Source of the DNA: Hymenoscyphus infarciens | Taxonomy: Eukaryota > Ascomycota > Leotiomycetes > Helotiales > Helotiaceae | Reading direction: 5' to 3' | Assembly: GCA_001414345.1 (NCBI GenBank) | Contig: LLCB01000072.1 | Coordinates: forward strand, 186,001-250,000 | Length of the DNA: 64,000 bases | Position numbers and translations under genes: made by a program | Part shown: positions 36,201-47,400 of the stretch, piece by piece | Position numbering within the stretch: the first letter of the stretch is position 1 | How the letters are laid out: the number at the start of each line of letters is the position of its first letter | The notes under the pieces: model-generated | Databases searched by the model: none | Seen by the model: only the letters and a program-made list of their open reading frames with translations | What the model was told of the DNA's origin: nothing

Positions 36201-36419
36201 AGAGCCATCCAAAGCGGAAGCTTGCAAACCAGTGAAAATACAAGTCTCCCTCCAAAACTCGGCAATATTCTCAATTGACCAATTATAGAGGTCTTGATAG
36301 TCTCTCAGGGTAACATTGTACTTCTTTTCCACCCCGAGCTTGAAGAGCCACATCTGAGTGGTCTCCGGGGAGGGGTGAGTCCATAGCTCCAAAGGGAGAG
36401 TGGGAGCGGAGTCTCCCAT
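33221..36419 (-). CDS. AACS: Acetoacetyl-CoA synthetase with an embedded SCA7 zinc domain, 759 aa
   Basis: Activates acetoacetate to acetoacetyl-CoA with ATP (ANL superfamily), feeding sterol and lipid synthesis. Eight exons: 36132-36419, 35406-35661, 35249-35351, 34878-35102, 34582-34827, 34142-34532, 33392-34050, 33221-33332; every junction is GT-AG and in frame. AACS hallmarks: N-terminal [26 protein letters not shown], the [13 protein letters not shown] loop (372-381, split by an intron), [72 protein letters not shown] and the C-terminal [13 protein letters not shown] with the conserved lysine. Exon 5 adds about 60 residues between FLK and [12 protein letters not shown]; they form a complete SCA7 domain (297-349). 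The protein is longer than ordinary AACS by about that much. No stop or frameshift is seen. Confidence 0.95.
34639..34640 (-). other. Candidate alternative 3' splice site that removes the SCA7 segment in frame
   Basis: On the minus strand GTTACCAG/CAAGGAAATG supplies a CAG acceptor whose first exonic base is C, as at the main acceptor (AACAG/CGAACC, exon start 34827). Using it would lengthen intron 4 from 50 to 239 bases. It would drop exactly 189 bases (63 codons) and give [12 protein letters not shown], the layout of ordinary AACS. The other nearby CAG is out of frame, and a nearby TTAG site would create a TGA codon. Confidence 0.5.
34653..34811 (-). other. SCA7 (ataxin-7/Sgf73-type) domain inside AACS exon 5
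   Basis: Residues 297-349 of the AACS protein read [12 protein letters not shown], then [18 protein letters not shown], then [20 protein letters not shown]. This is the SCA7 domain of ataxin-7 and fungal Sgf73, the SAGA deubiquitinase-module anchor. The zinc ligands Cys305, Cys314, Cys320 and His323 are all present, as is the conserved [12 protein letters not shown] helix. The frame is open on both sides and the same exon runs straight on into AACS sequence (SKEMKFERF). In Sgf73/ataxin-7 the domain binds nucleosomal histones and holds the module on SAGA. Its role in a metabolic enzyme is unknown. Confidence 0.9.
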
Positions 36420-38315
36420 GATGTGTTGCAGCAGCGAACAAGAAGGGTTAGGGAGGAGATGTTGAGAGATGTCTGGTAGATGTTGTGAAGAATGAATTTG
36501 GGATATGTTTAAGCTTAAATTGGTGAATTGAAAGTTTTGGGCGGAACGAATGTGGGGGTGGGGGGTTCGGGAATGTTGTCCTACGGGTTCCTGAATTGAA
36601 ACCTTCCAGGTTGGTTTATCAATTGCTAGAGGAAGACACTTGGTGTTGTTGGCAAGGTTTGAGCTATGAAGAATCTATGTGAAAGATGGACATAGGGAAT
36701 TTGAGGTTCTGAAAGAATTGATTTGCCTTTACTTGGTCGTCGGGTGGCTCTCGGGTTTGGAGCCGAGGCTGCGTGACGAAACTAAAAGCCACTCTCGAAT
36801 TACTCATACCTACCAGCCTTTTACTTCTCTTCGTTGGATTTTATCTTGGAGGTAAAGACGACGAGATAAATAGATGTATGCATTTTGGTAAACAAACAGC
36901 ATTTTCCTCAACTTTTCCATGGTGCTTTCCCATGGCCAGATTAGCCGGCACTTGCAGGTGATGTACTACAGTCAGGTGATTGATACTTGTTCCTTGTCCT
37001 GCAGGAGCTGAACCTTGTCAACGTGGAGGCGCCTTGTCAACGGTCGATGAGCTCATTATCTGATGATATTTCACTACAACTACAAGTAGTCATCAGTTTA
37101 ACAGCTGGCGTTGACTTCGGCACTAGGTTCCTTGGTATTTATTTGTGTTGATTGTTTTGAAGAAAAGGAGGTAATAGTAATCTGAAAATATAAAATTAGT
37201 GGTGATCTTTCACAGCTGCAGTGGGGTTTCAAATTGATGGGTGCGTGCCAGCAAGGTAATTTTCCATTTCGGATCCCGATCAGCTGGAAACTGGAAAGCG
37301 AGAAGAAAAGTCGAGACCGACTGATGATGCCTCGATCTGTAATTTGTGGAAACGCTCTGAGGGGGTTTATTGTAATATTGACACTTTACCTGGTTGTTAT
37401 GTTAGTTAGACAAAGCTTCATCATAAGATAATCTCATTAAGAGTCCCCCTTCTCGCTCGGGTCGCTTCTTAAAAAGACCGGATGTACCGGCCCTTCCGAC
37501 TCTCCGAAGTTCGAACCCGCTCTTCCCTCAAAGTCACTCCACCGCAATTTGTAAGGAGCGCTGACGAAGATTGTACGGATACATTAGAATTCTCTCTTTC
37601 CCAACGAGACCTTTTCCTTTCCTACCTCTTACCTCCTCTTCTTCTCCTCTTCTCCTCCTCTCTTCTCGAGTCCTGTATCGCTGCCGCTTCATTGCGTTGG
37701 TCGGACTTTGACTTTTGCTCTCGGGTCAAGTTGTTGTGCAGCTGTACAAGTAGCTCGTTAGCTTCAACCAACTCTACTGGAAAAAGACGGTGCAACGCGT
37801 GTGGCGCCACCGCCCTTCGAAGCTTCCCGACTTCCGACTCCTGAGACTAACAACACCACCAAGCGCGCCTTCCCCACGACCATCGCAGACTCCAGTACCA
37901 GCCTGTTCTGTCAATTCATTGTCGTAGATCAAGCAATTGCACTTCCTCGGTATGTATTCTTTCCCCCTTTGCTCCCCTGGAAACCGCCTCTCTAGAGCAG
38001 AGCCCGACCTTCGCCCTACGAATCCGTTCCTACCAATACCTCTTGCAAACCAAATCCTGTACATCTGCGAATACAAGCCTTTCTTTCCAATTGATCGTCC
38101 AACCCCACTGGAAAGCCCGATGCTAACAGGAGGACTTTTCTCAGGCTCAGCCACGATTTAATTACCTACACCGCTGCGACCGCGATCAATTTCCGCGCCT
38201 CAATTGTTGCGACAGCATACGAAAACATATCCTCGAGCCTATTACCTCCTCTTTCCACCTGCTTAAAACACCAATAAGCATTCCGCTACAAAAACAAAAC
38301 CCATACACTTGATCC
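36420..38315. other. Divergent promoter region between AACS and LCB2, with a probable 5' UTR intron
   Basis: No gene supported. For LCB2 a likely leader intron spans 37950-38144: GTATGT donor, TGCTAAC branch at 38121-38127 and TTCTCAG acceptor. C/T-rich sequence at 37600-37680 suggests the LCB2 promoter or start region. The 120-codon frame at 37482 lacks family features and would lie in the leader. Confidence 0.55.
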
Positions 38316-40364
38316 ATGACCAAAATGCCTCAAAGACTCCCACGAAATCCGTTTGCCAGTTCTACCACCAGCTCGGTTTCGATACCGTCAACAGACAGGC
38401 CCGTTCCTCGACGACCTTCGACATCGAAAGGAAACCGACTCACTCAATTTTTCTCCTCTTCGCCCAAGAGTAAAGAACAGCAGACGGCACAAGCGGCACT
38501 ATTATCTGCGGTAGCAGCACAGCAACAGCACCTCCTAAACAACCCATCACCACATATCAGTGCCCCCTCTCTGTCTCTCCCCACTATCTCTCTATCAACA
38601 GCCAAAGCCGGTGAAGCAAATATGGACGAACCCCCAACCACTCTTTTCCAGCCACCTTCCGTAGCGGAGGCAAAGAGACAGGCAAAAATCGACGCCCAAT
38701 TCGGTCCCCTAGGAAATCAAAGCCACCGATATGTGAGCAAACACATGGGGGGAGAATTGGAGGAGCCAGTTATTGACGAGCCACCATACTATTACCTTTT
38801 GACGACGTATATCAGTTATCTCATTCTGATTGTTTTTGGGCACGTTAGAGATTTCTTCGGAAAGCGTTTCAGGGCGGAGCATTACAAACATTTGAAAGCC
38901 GCCGATGGATACGCTGCTCTGAACAACGATTTCGACAACTTCTATGTCCGAAGATTGAAGTTGCGTATAGACGATTGCTTCGCTCGCCCAATTACCGGAG
39001 TTCCTGGCCGATATATGACTTTGATGGACCGAAAGACGGATGATTTCAACGAGCACTACCAATTCACAGGCACCTTTACCGAAACCTTGAACATGAGTTC
39101 CTACAACTACCTTGGATTTGCTCAATCAGAAGGCCCATGTGCGGATGCTGTTGAAGAGACAATTAAGAAATACGGTATTAGTTCCACAAGTCCTCGTGCC
39201 GACGCTGGAACCACCGATTTGGCCCTGGAAGTCGAAGACAGAATCGCAAAATTTGTTGGCAAGCCTTCTGCAATGGTCTTCTCCATGGGATTCAGTACAA
39301 ACGCCAGCTCTTTCCCAGCCTTGGTTGGAAAGGGTTCTCTGATCATCTCGGATGAACTCAACCACGCATCGATCCGTATTGGCGCTCGTCTTTCTGGAGC
39401 CATGATTGCCTCCTTCAAGCACAACGATATGGACGATTTGGAGAAGAAGCTTCGTGAGGTCATTTCGCAAGGTCAACCCCGTACCCATCGACCTTGGAAG
39501 AAGATTTTGGTCGTCGTCGAAGGATTGTACTCCATGGAAGGAACAATGTGCAATCTGCCCGGTCTCGTTGCTTTGAAAAAAAAGTACAAGTACAACCTGT
39601 TTGTGGACGAAGCCCACTCAGTAGGTGCACTAGGTCCGCGTGGCCGCGGTGTGTGCGACTACTTCGATATTGATCCGTCTGAAATTGATATCTTGATGGG
39701 CACGTTAACAAAATCCTTTGGTGCCAACGGAGGTTACGTAGCTGCGGAAAAGCACATTATCGACAAACTTCGATCCACAAATGCCGCTACCATTTATGGC
39801 GAATCACCAACTCCTCCAGTCCTGATGCAAATTCTGAGTGCTCTCAAGATTATCTCCGGCGAGCTTGTTCCTGGCCAAGGTGAGGAACGTCTTCAACGTA
39901 TTGCATTCAACTCTCGATATCTTCGCTTAGGATTGAAGCGTCTTGGTTTCATCACATATGGACACGACGACTCACCTATCATTCCTATCGTTCTGTACAA
40001 CCCTGCCAAGATGCCTGCATTCTCCCATGAAATGCTCCGACGAAAAATCGCCGTTGTCATTGTTGGATACCCTGCCACTCCTCTGATCTCCTCCCGAGCC
40101 CGTTTCTGTGTATCCGCAGCTCACAACAAAGATGATATGGATCGCTTGCTGGCAGCATGTGATGAGATAGGCAACGTTCTTCAGCTCAAGTTCTCCACTG
40201 GCGTTGCCGGTGGAGCCGAACACCTCCCAGATGGTGTGACCCCTGAGATGGAGCACGAATGGAGACAAGCGAATGGATTGCAAGGGGTCGTCAAGCCACC
40301 CCGATGGACACTACGTGAGGTTATTGCGAATGGTGTTCAGGATGTGAAACAACCTTTACGATGA
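38316..40364 (+). CDS. LCB2: Serine palmitoyltransferase subunit 2 (LCB2), 682 aa
   Basis: Catalyses, with LCB1, the first step of sphingolipid synthesis: serine plus palmitoyl-CoA to 3-ketodihydrosphingosine, at the ER. Single coding exon. The N-terminal ~130 residues are Ser/Pro/Gln rich. A hydrophobic segment at about 157-176 (YLLTTYISYLILIVFG) is the ER membrane anchor. The PLP aminotransferase fold follows: YNYLGFAQ, GTTDLALEVEDRIAKFVGKP, SDELNHASIRIGARLSGA, VVEGLYSMEGTMCNLPG, FVDEAHSVGALGPRGRGVCDYF and the PLP lysine Lys466 in GTLTKSFGANGGY. GYPATPLISSRARFCVSAAH is the conserved C-terminal core. Presence of the lysine distinguishes LCB2 from LCB1. A second in-frame ATG lies three codons in. 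The fungal length is typical or slightly longer because of the N-terminal tail. Confidence 0.97.
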   Translation: MTKMPQRLPRNPFASSTTSSVSIPSTDRPVPRRPSTSKGNRLTQFFSSSPKSKEQQTAQAALLSAVAAQQQHLLNNPSPHISAPSLSLPTISLSTAKAGEANMDEPPTTLFQPPSVAEAKRQAKIDAQFGPLGNQSHRYVSKHMGGELEEPVIDEPPYYYLLTTYISYLILIVFGHVRDFFGKRFRAEHYKHLKAADGYAALNNDFDNFYVRRLKLRIDDCFARPITGVPGRYMTLMDRKTDDFNEHYQFTGTFTETLNMSSYNYLGFAQSEGPCADAVEETIKKYGISSTSPRADAGTTDLALEVEDRIAKFVGKPSAMVFSMGFSTNASSFPALVGKGSLIISDELNHASIRIGARLSGAMIASFKHNDMDDLEKKLREVISQGQPRTHRPWKKILVVVEGLYSMEGTMCNLPGLVALKKKYKYNLFVDEAHSVGALGPRGRGVCDYFDIDPSEIDILMGTLTKSFGANGGYVAAEKHIIDKLRSTNAATIYGESPTPPVLMQILSALKIISGELVPGQGEERLQRIAFNSRYLRLGLKRLGFITYGHDDSPIIPIVLYNPAKMPAFSHEMLRRKIAVVIVGYPATPLISSRARFCVSAAHNKDDMDRLLAACDEIGNVLQLKFSTGVAGGAEHLPDGVTPEMEHEWRQANGLQGVVKPPRWTLREVIANGVQDVKQPLR

Positions 40365-41394
40365 TCTGATCTTTATCCTGGCTTCATCGCCTCGGCGAGG
40401 CTGTTTGAATCCTTTTGGTCAGCCCTACTTTCTGGAGCACGAGGCAAATGTCTCGGGGTCACACCCCCTCGTTCCGACCCGCTCGATCTCCATCACAAAA
40501 ACTACAGACCAAAAATTCTCCGCTGTCCTTCGTGTTACCTTGTATACGACCACATTTTTCCAGCTTTGTTTTAAACATGCATTCGTTTTTTTGATGGTGC
40601 ACGCAACGATACCCTTTGATTGTTGCCTAGTTCTTCTGTTTCCATTCTTCTACCGAGGGAATAATGAATTCAATAGGCTTGAAGAATCATATCTACTTTT
40701 TTTGTGTCGTTTTTTTTATGTTACCGTGGTGCATTGGGGCGTTTTACCCTTTTACATTACTCCCACACACTCGCTTGGTAGAGTGCAAGATATGGAACTG
40801 GGAATGAGGGAAGGAAGGGTAATTATTAATAATTTTAATACGCCATACATGGATGGAGTGAAGGGTTGGGCGGGAAGGGGGATCGATTGATACGATAGGG
40901 GGTATTGGTGTATGGTGTTGTTGTGTTGTATTTGAGATGAAAGTGGACTGGTGGTGGTGACAGGTGGATGGTGGATGCGGAGGGAAAGTAGTTGTAGTGT
41001 GTAGCTAGATGGTGAGTGTTGAAATAGAAGAAGATTGGAATTAGTTTCTGCTTTTTTTGTTGATGATTTGGGTTTGGTGATTTTTGTTTCTGGTTACCGG
41101 GTGGCTTCGGTATTGTGTATCAGGGTGTGGTCATCGGCAACAATCCGAGTTATACTACAACAACATTCTATGCGATACATTTGAAGAGGACGCTTGAGGT
41201 GAGAAGACATGTTGTTTGTTTGGTGGAGTCAAAAGCACGTTTGCTGGGAAGATTTTGTAGATTATTTTTTTGTGGAACTTTCAGCTGCTCGACTACGAGG
41301 ACTTACACCTAAGTACCGACATTTGTACTCATTTCTATAGTGAAGCCATGACCACGGAGCCGGGGCTATTCGGAAAAGGCGCCATGATCACGAC
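40365..41394. other. 3' flank of LCB2 to the edge of the RIP block
   Basis: Normal-composition sequence with T-rich and GGTG-rich runs. No gene supported; the 161-codon frame at 40405 has no recognisable features and starts 41 bases after the LCB2 stop, so it is probably 3' UTR. Composition changes sharply near 41395. Confidence 0.55.
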
Positions 41395-42610
41395 TGTTAA
41401 AAATATCTCTAAGAGTAGCAGTAGCTAGCTTCGTAGCTAGGCTTATTACCTTCCGCGAAGAGCTTTATATAAGCTCGTTAAGAGAGTAAGCTACAGAATT
41501 AAAGTATACTAGCTTCGTAGCTAGGCTTTCGAGTACTTGTCGAAGTAAGTATTAAGAGGTTAGTTATACTAACCGACAGCAGAGAGCGTTCTAAATACGT
41601 AGTAATACGTTGAATACGTAAGCAGAAGATAAAGAAGTTATAGAGTATACTATAAGTGTAAACCAGGCTTATAACTATAACGTACTAGTCGTAGTATTTT
41701 CTAAACGTCTCTTAGCTCGTTACTACTTTTTAGTACGCTTTTAGTACTATAACTAAGCAAAAACCACTTATATATCTACTTTTATAATTAATTAACAACT
41801 ATAATATAAAATAGTAAGGAAATACTAAAGATCTAAAAGTCGCTAAGCTCTTAAATAAAAGACTTCTCGACGTAAGGTTCTAGTTTAGTAGCGTACTATT
41901 ATTATTAGTAGAAGTAGATAGAATACTAATAAGTAAGAGTTACTTCTTTAAGTACGAGATAACCTAGATTATATATCTATTTTAAAGAGTAGTATTAGAG
42001 ACCTTAGTTTCTATTACCTTTTATATAATAACACTTAATTTTATATAATATCTATATAGTAAAGGTGAAAAAAGAGAGTTATATTTAAGTAAGAAACTAA
42101 GCTAAAAATTAGCTAAGAACGCTTAGAAAATACTAGACCGAGTATTTTTAAGTTAAAAACGCTTAAAGAAGCTTTATATTCAGAGGTAAAAACTCTACTA
42201 TATATATAGAGAAAAGAGATTACGTAAGACTCTCTTTTTTCCGTAATACTTAGCTATACCTTTATTAAGAGTATTTATAAAGACTTTTTAGCTCTTTTAA
42301 AAGTTAGTTATATATAAGTAAGAAGTAAGAAAGAAAGTAGAAAAGAGACTAAAAAAGAGAAGACTTATTCTATACTTTATAATTAACTTATCTAATCTCT
42401 TATAGATTTTATAAATAAGAGAGATTAGAGAATATATAATAGAATCTCGTAATTCTAGCGAAAACTTTTTTAGAATTAATAAAGTAACTCTAAAAGCCTT
42501 GAAATATATTTAGACGACTATTAGATAGTCTAAGAAGAGACTAAAGCACTTTATAATTATACTAAATAATTATAGTAGTAGTAGTAGTAGGAAAAAGAAA
42601 GGCTTATAAA
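41395..42610. repeat. RIP-mutated tract left of element B
   Basis: AT-rich, nearly CA/TG-free sequence. The 20-base word CTAGCTTCGTAGCTAGGCTT, itself partly palindromic, occurs at 41425-41444 and again at 41509-41528. A GTA microsatellite lies near 42570-42590. The last five bases ATAAA (42606-42610) are the left target duplication of element B. Confidence 0.65.
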
Positions 42611-43055
42611 TGTAATAGTATGAAATATATATAACTATAGTAGAGGTATATAAGAGTGTATATAGTAGAATAACGTATATAAATACTAGGTACTAATATA
42701 GAAGAAAACAATAACTATCTCTCTTCTATACTAAATATAAACGTCTATATATAAGAGGTTAGAAGCTTCTAAGTTCTAATAATAATAATAACCGAGCCTT
42801 GCCTAATATAGCTAATACTAAATAATAAGAGCTGAAAAGCTAAATATATAACATCTGAACCTTAATCCCTTCTATATATAAATATTAGATATTAATACCT
42901 TCGGCACTTCGCTTATATAAGTATCAGTTATTCGTAATCTCGGCTCTAGGTATATTAGAGGTATTAGTAGTACTTAGAGGTATCGGCTGTTTTATAAATA
43001 CTAATAATTTAGAATAGTATTATTATATAATAATCTAGAATAGTATACTATTATA
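42611..43055 (-). repeat. Element B left LTR (3' LTR)
   Basis: 445 bases, equal in length to its partner at 50076-50520; longer than the A LTR by insertions in its middle part. It begins TGTAATAGTATG and ends ACTATTATA. Confidence 0.9.
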
Positions 43056-44449
43056 TCCTCTCTTCTTTAAAAAGACTCGTCTTAAGTCTTTAGTTATTAA
43101 TTAGTATAGTATTAGGTTAATTAGAGTATTATTTATCTCTTTATTATAAAGAATATAACTTATCTTACTATTATAGTATCTAGTAGTTAAGATAGAGTTA
43201 GTAGTTAATAGTATTATTATTTAAGAGCTAATTACTCTTTATTTACTACTATATACTATATAATAATAGGATATAAATAGAAAAGAAGCTAATAATTAGC
43301 TAGTAGATAGAAAGTAGTATACTACTATAGAGTTATCGTATTCTTACTATTATTATATATTATAATAGTAATTATTAAGTAATAAATAATAATTATAAAG
43401 CAACAGCTATTATTATAAGTAGTATATTAGTAAGCGACTTTTCCTCTATTCTAACTTCTCTTCTTCTTTTCTTTTTATCTAAATAATATAAATAGTAAGA
43501 ATACCTTCTAATTAGGTATATTCTTATATACTAACTTATCTTCTAAAACATATATATAAAAGTAAGTTCTTCTCTTCTTAATTAGACCTAATTTAAGACT
43601 AATCTAATATAGTAAAATACCTCTTCTATATTCTTCTAATACGCTTCTAGCTACCTACTAAGTCTACTATATTTAATACCTTTAGATAAAATCTTAGAAC
43701 AGAGACTATATATATACTTTTAAGAAGCTAAAGTTAAAGAAGTATAGATACTATATTAAGTAGAATACTATATATATCTTAGTAAGTTTAATTCTAAATA
43801 TATACTAAATTTATTCTAACTTAAGTAGTTACTATAGTTTATTAGAAAGGAGTTTAGTAAGCTTAAGCTTAAAGAGAAGAAGAAAGAGATTAAGAAGGCT
43901 ATTAAAGCCTTAGATAAGGTATTAGTTATTACTAGTATAGAGGTACTAAAGAATAGTTTAAAGGTATAGTTTACTCTCTTAGAGGAGACTTAAACACTTC
44001 GTACTAAGGTTACTATAAGTACCTCTTACTTATTAAAGAGGTTTTAGTTACTAATATTTAATAGTTCTTATACTATACTATAAAGAGTAGAACCTCTATC
44101 TAAACCTAGGTTTAAGTCCTTTTTAAAGCCTATCTAAAGAGTTTATAGACGTCTCTTCTAAAGCTAGCTATAGAAGGTCGTTAAGGTAAGAAGCGTTTCT
44201 ATAAGAAGGAGGTAGTAAAGGAAGAGCTAATTTAGGCTTCTTATACTTAAAAGAGTAAGAAGAATAATAATAAGTTAGAGAAAGAAGAGGCTATAGCTTA
44301 GAGAGGGTTAGTAGGCTCTGTTTTAGTAGTAACTTAGTCTTAGTTCTTTATTTTATTAACTTTAAATATTCCTACTAGTTAGTGTTTTATCTTAGGTTTT
44401 TATTATAAGTTCCTTATTAAGAGTAACTAAAATTAAAGAGTATTAATAG

Positions 44450-47400
44450 AGTTTTATAAATTAACTCTTTTATCTAATTCTTATCTAATTCCTATATATT
44501 AAGCTATTTAAAGAGGTATTAAGATAGTCTTAGCTCTTTTAAATATTTAGTATAAAAGTCTTTTAGATAATATAGTAAACTCTAAAAATTATCTATAAGA
44601 TATTAAGTAGGATTTAAATCATATTTAACCTATTTTACTTAATACTATAGCTATCTTTTAAAAAGTCTACTACTAAGTATTTCTTATACTTCCTATTCTT
44701 ATATATCTTTAATAATATCTAGTAGAGGCTCTAGAGCCTCTTATTCTAGTAGAGAGGTATTTAGATTCTTTAAAAGTATATTAAGAGTAAAAATATTATA
44801 AATTAATAGTATTTTAAAAGGTCTTATCTACTATTTAATAAGCTTTTAACTAAGATAATTTATCTTAGGATTCTTAGTAAATAAGTAGACTTTATCTCTA
44901 ACGTTCTAGTTAATAGCTCTTTAATACTAGTTTATACTATCTTCTATCTTTTTCTAAGCCTTACTTATATTATCTTTAACTATCTTTTAAGTAAAGTATA
45001 TATATTAAGCTACTTCTACTATCTTATTATAGTTAAGTTATTTCTAGAAAATAGAAGTCTTTAGTATATTCTAGTCTTATAAAGTCTTTAGGTTAAGTCT
45101 AAACTTAAGCTAATAAGAGGTTATATTAATAGATAAGTATAGAAGTATTATTTATACTCTATCTATTAAAGAGATTAATTTACTCTAGTTATCTTAATAG
45201 TAGGTTATAAAGAGCTTTAGTCTTTAATTAATATATTAGTTTATTATCTCTATCTATCTATTTATTTATTTATAATAAATAGTACTAAGTTTAAGCTTAA
45301 TATTAATTATTTAATAAAATTTAGTCTAAAATAATAATATATATTAAAATTCTTAATTAAATATAATTAATTTAAGATAGTAGTTAAAATAGTAAATCTA
45401 TTAAATAAAGAGTTTAGCTAATCTTTTAACATCTATAGTTAAATAATAGAATATTAATACTAAATCCTTTTTAAGTTAGTTAATAAATACTAATATAGTA
45501 TTAAATCTATATTTATCTTTTAAGAATAATTTAAAGTCTATATATAAATATTATATAAGATAGTTAAGTATAGGTAAAGAGTAAAGAAAGCCTTATTACT
45601 TAGTTTATTAAAGATAAGAGTATTTATAAGCTTAATAATTCTTTATATACCTCTTATAGTCTAAAAACATTCCTACTTAGTAGTAGTATTATACTAATAA
45701 CTAATATATCTTTTTTATACTTAGATAAGTACTAGATACGTAGTTATAAACTTCTTAGAGTAGTTTTATATAGAGTTTAGTATTCTTTTAAATATAAAGT
45801 TAATCTTTAAAAAGTAGTAAATTATCTAATAAAAGGTAGTATTTATCTAGAAGTTTATAATATTCTTTTTAAAAGAAGTATAGGTTATCTTCTTTTAACT
45901 TCTAAATTATATTTAAACTTATTCCTAGAATAGTATCTAACTAAATTATATTAAAAGAGGTAGACTATTCTTATAAAAAGGTCTAAGTAAGTTTAATATT
46001 AATTTAGAAGTCTAAATAATTAAGTACTAAAAGAGTATATAAGTAGCTATCTACTTTAGCTTAATTATAGGTTTTTAGGTCTTATTTATATTAGGTTAAT
46101 ATATCTACTTTTTAATTACTCTTTTTAGACGTAAATTAAATCTAAAAGTTAAAGTCTAATAAAAACTCTATTTATTAGACTTACTTAGTTATAAGTAGCT
46201 TAGTTATTATAAAGTATTCTAATAATTTATAATCTAAATATATATTAATACATTTCTAATATAATATAAGTTTAAAGTACTATTTCTTAAAAGCTTTTAT
46301 AATAGTAGATAGCTCTTTATTATAGATCTCCTAGTTTAATTTATAGCTAACTAGAATATATAAATAGAACCTAATAAGGTATTAAAAGCTATTATATTAT
46401 TATAAGAATATATCTACTATTACTTCTTTTAAGAAGTCTATTTCTACCTTTATATTATAATTAAGATTAAAGTAGTATAATATTTAAATTATAAGTAGCT
46501 TAGTTCTTAATACTTTAAAAGCTTCTTTATATTTAAGTATCTATAAAAATAGCTTTATAAGATATATTATTATAGTTAAAGGTTTAATAATTTTAGTATA
46601 ACCTTTAATAAATTATTTATAGAATCTTATAAACCTTAAATAAGACTTTATACTTATTATAGTATTAGATTAAACCTAGTTTTATAAAAGCTTTACTTTT
46701 TTAAAGTTAACTTTAAGTCTTTTTATAATTAAGATAAATCCTAAGTATTTAATTCTAGTAATACTAAATTTACTTTTCTTAATATCTATCTAAAGTCCTA
46801 GTTCTTAGAGCCGATTTAGAACCTTCTTAACCTATTCCTTATATTCTTTAATAATATTTAAATAAATTAAAATATTATCTAAGTAAGTAATATAGAAGTT
46901 ATCTAAATAGTTAATTAAGATATTATTTATATAATACTAATAAGTAGTAAAGCTATTATAAAGTCTAAAAAGAAAGACCTTATATTTATATATACTATAC
47001 CTAGTTCTAAATATAGTTATCTCTTTTAAATTAAGGTCTATTTAAATATAATAGAAAGCTTATTTAATATCTAATTTAGTAAAGATTTTAGCTATTCTTA
47101 TTCTAAAAAGAAGCTTATTAATATAAAGGATTAAGTAGAGATTATTTTAGATTAAAGTATTTAGCTTTTTATAATTAATATAGAACTATAACTTATTACT
47201 ATTAGCCTTTTTAATAAAGAGTATTAAAGAGGTAAAAGAGCTATTACTATTAATAATAAACCTTTTATTTAAGTTTTTTATAAAATACTCTTTTATAGCT
47301 TTAAGCTTTATAATTAACTATTAATATAAAAGTAAAAAGAAGTTAAGAAGTAGCTTATTTAAAGTAATCTTATAGTTATATTTATAATAAAAAGAGAGCT

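Noticed and set aside
40405..40890. 161-codon frame just after LCB2
   Set aside because: Starts 41 bases after the LCB2 stop, has no family features and mixed low complexity; most likely 3' UTR.
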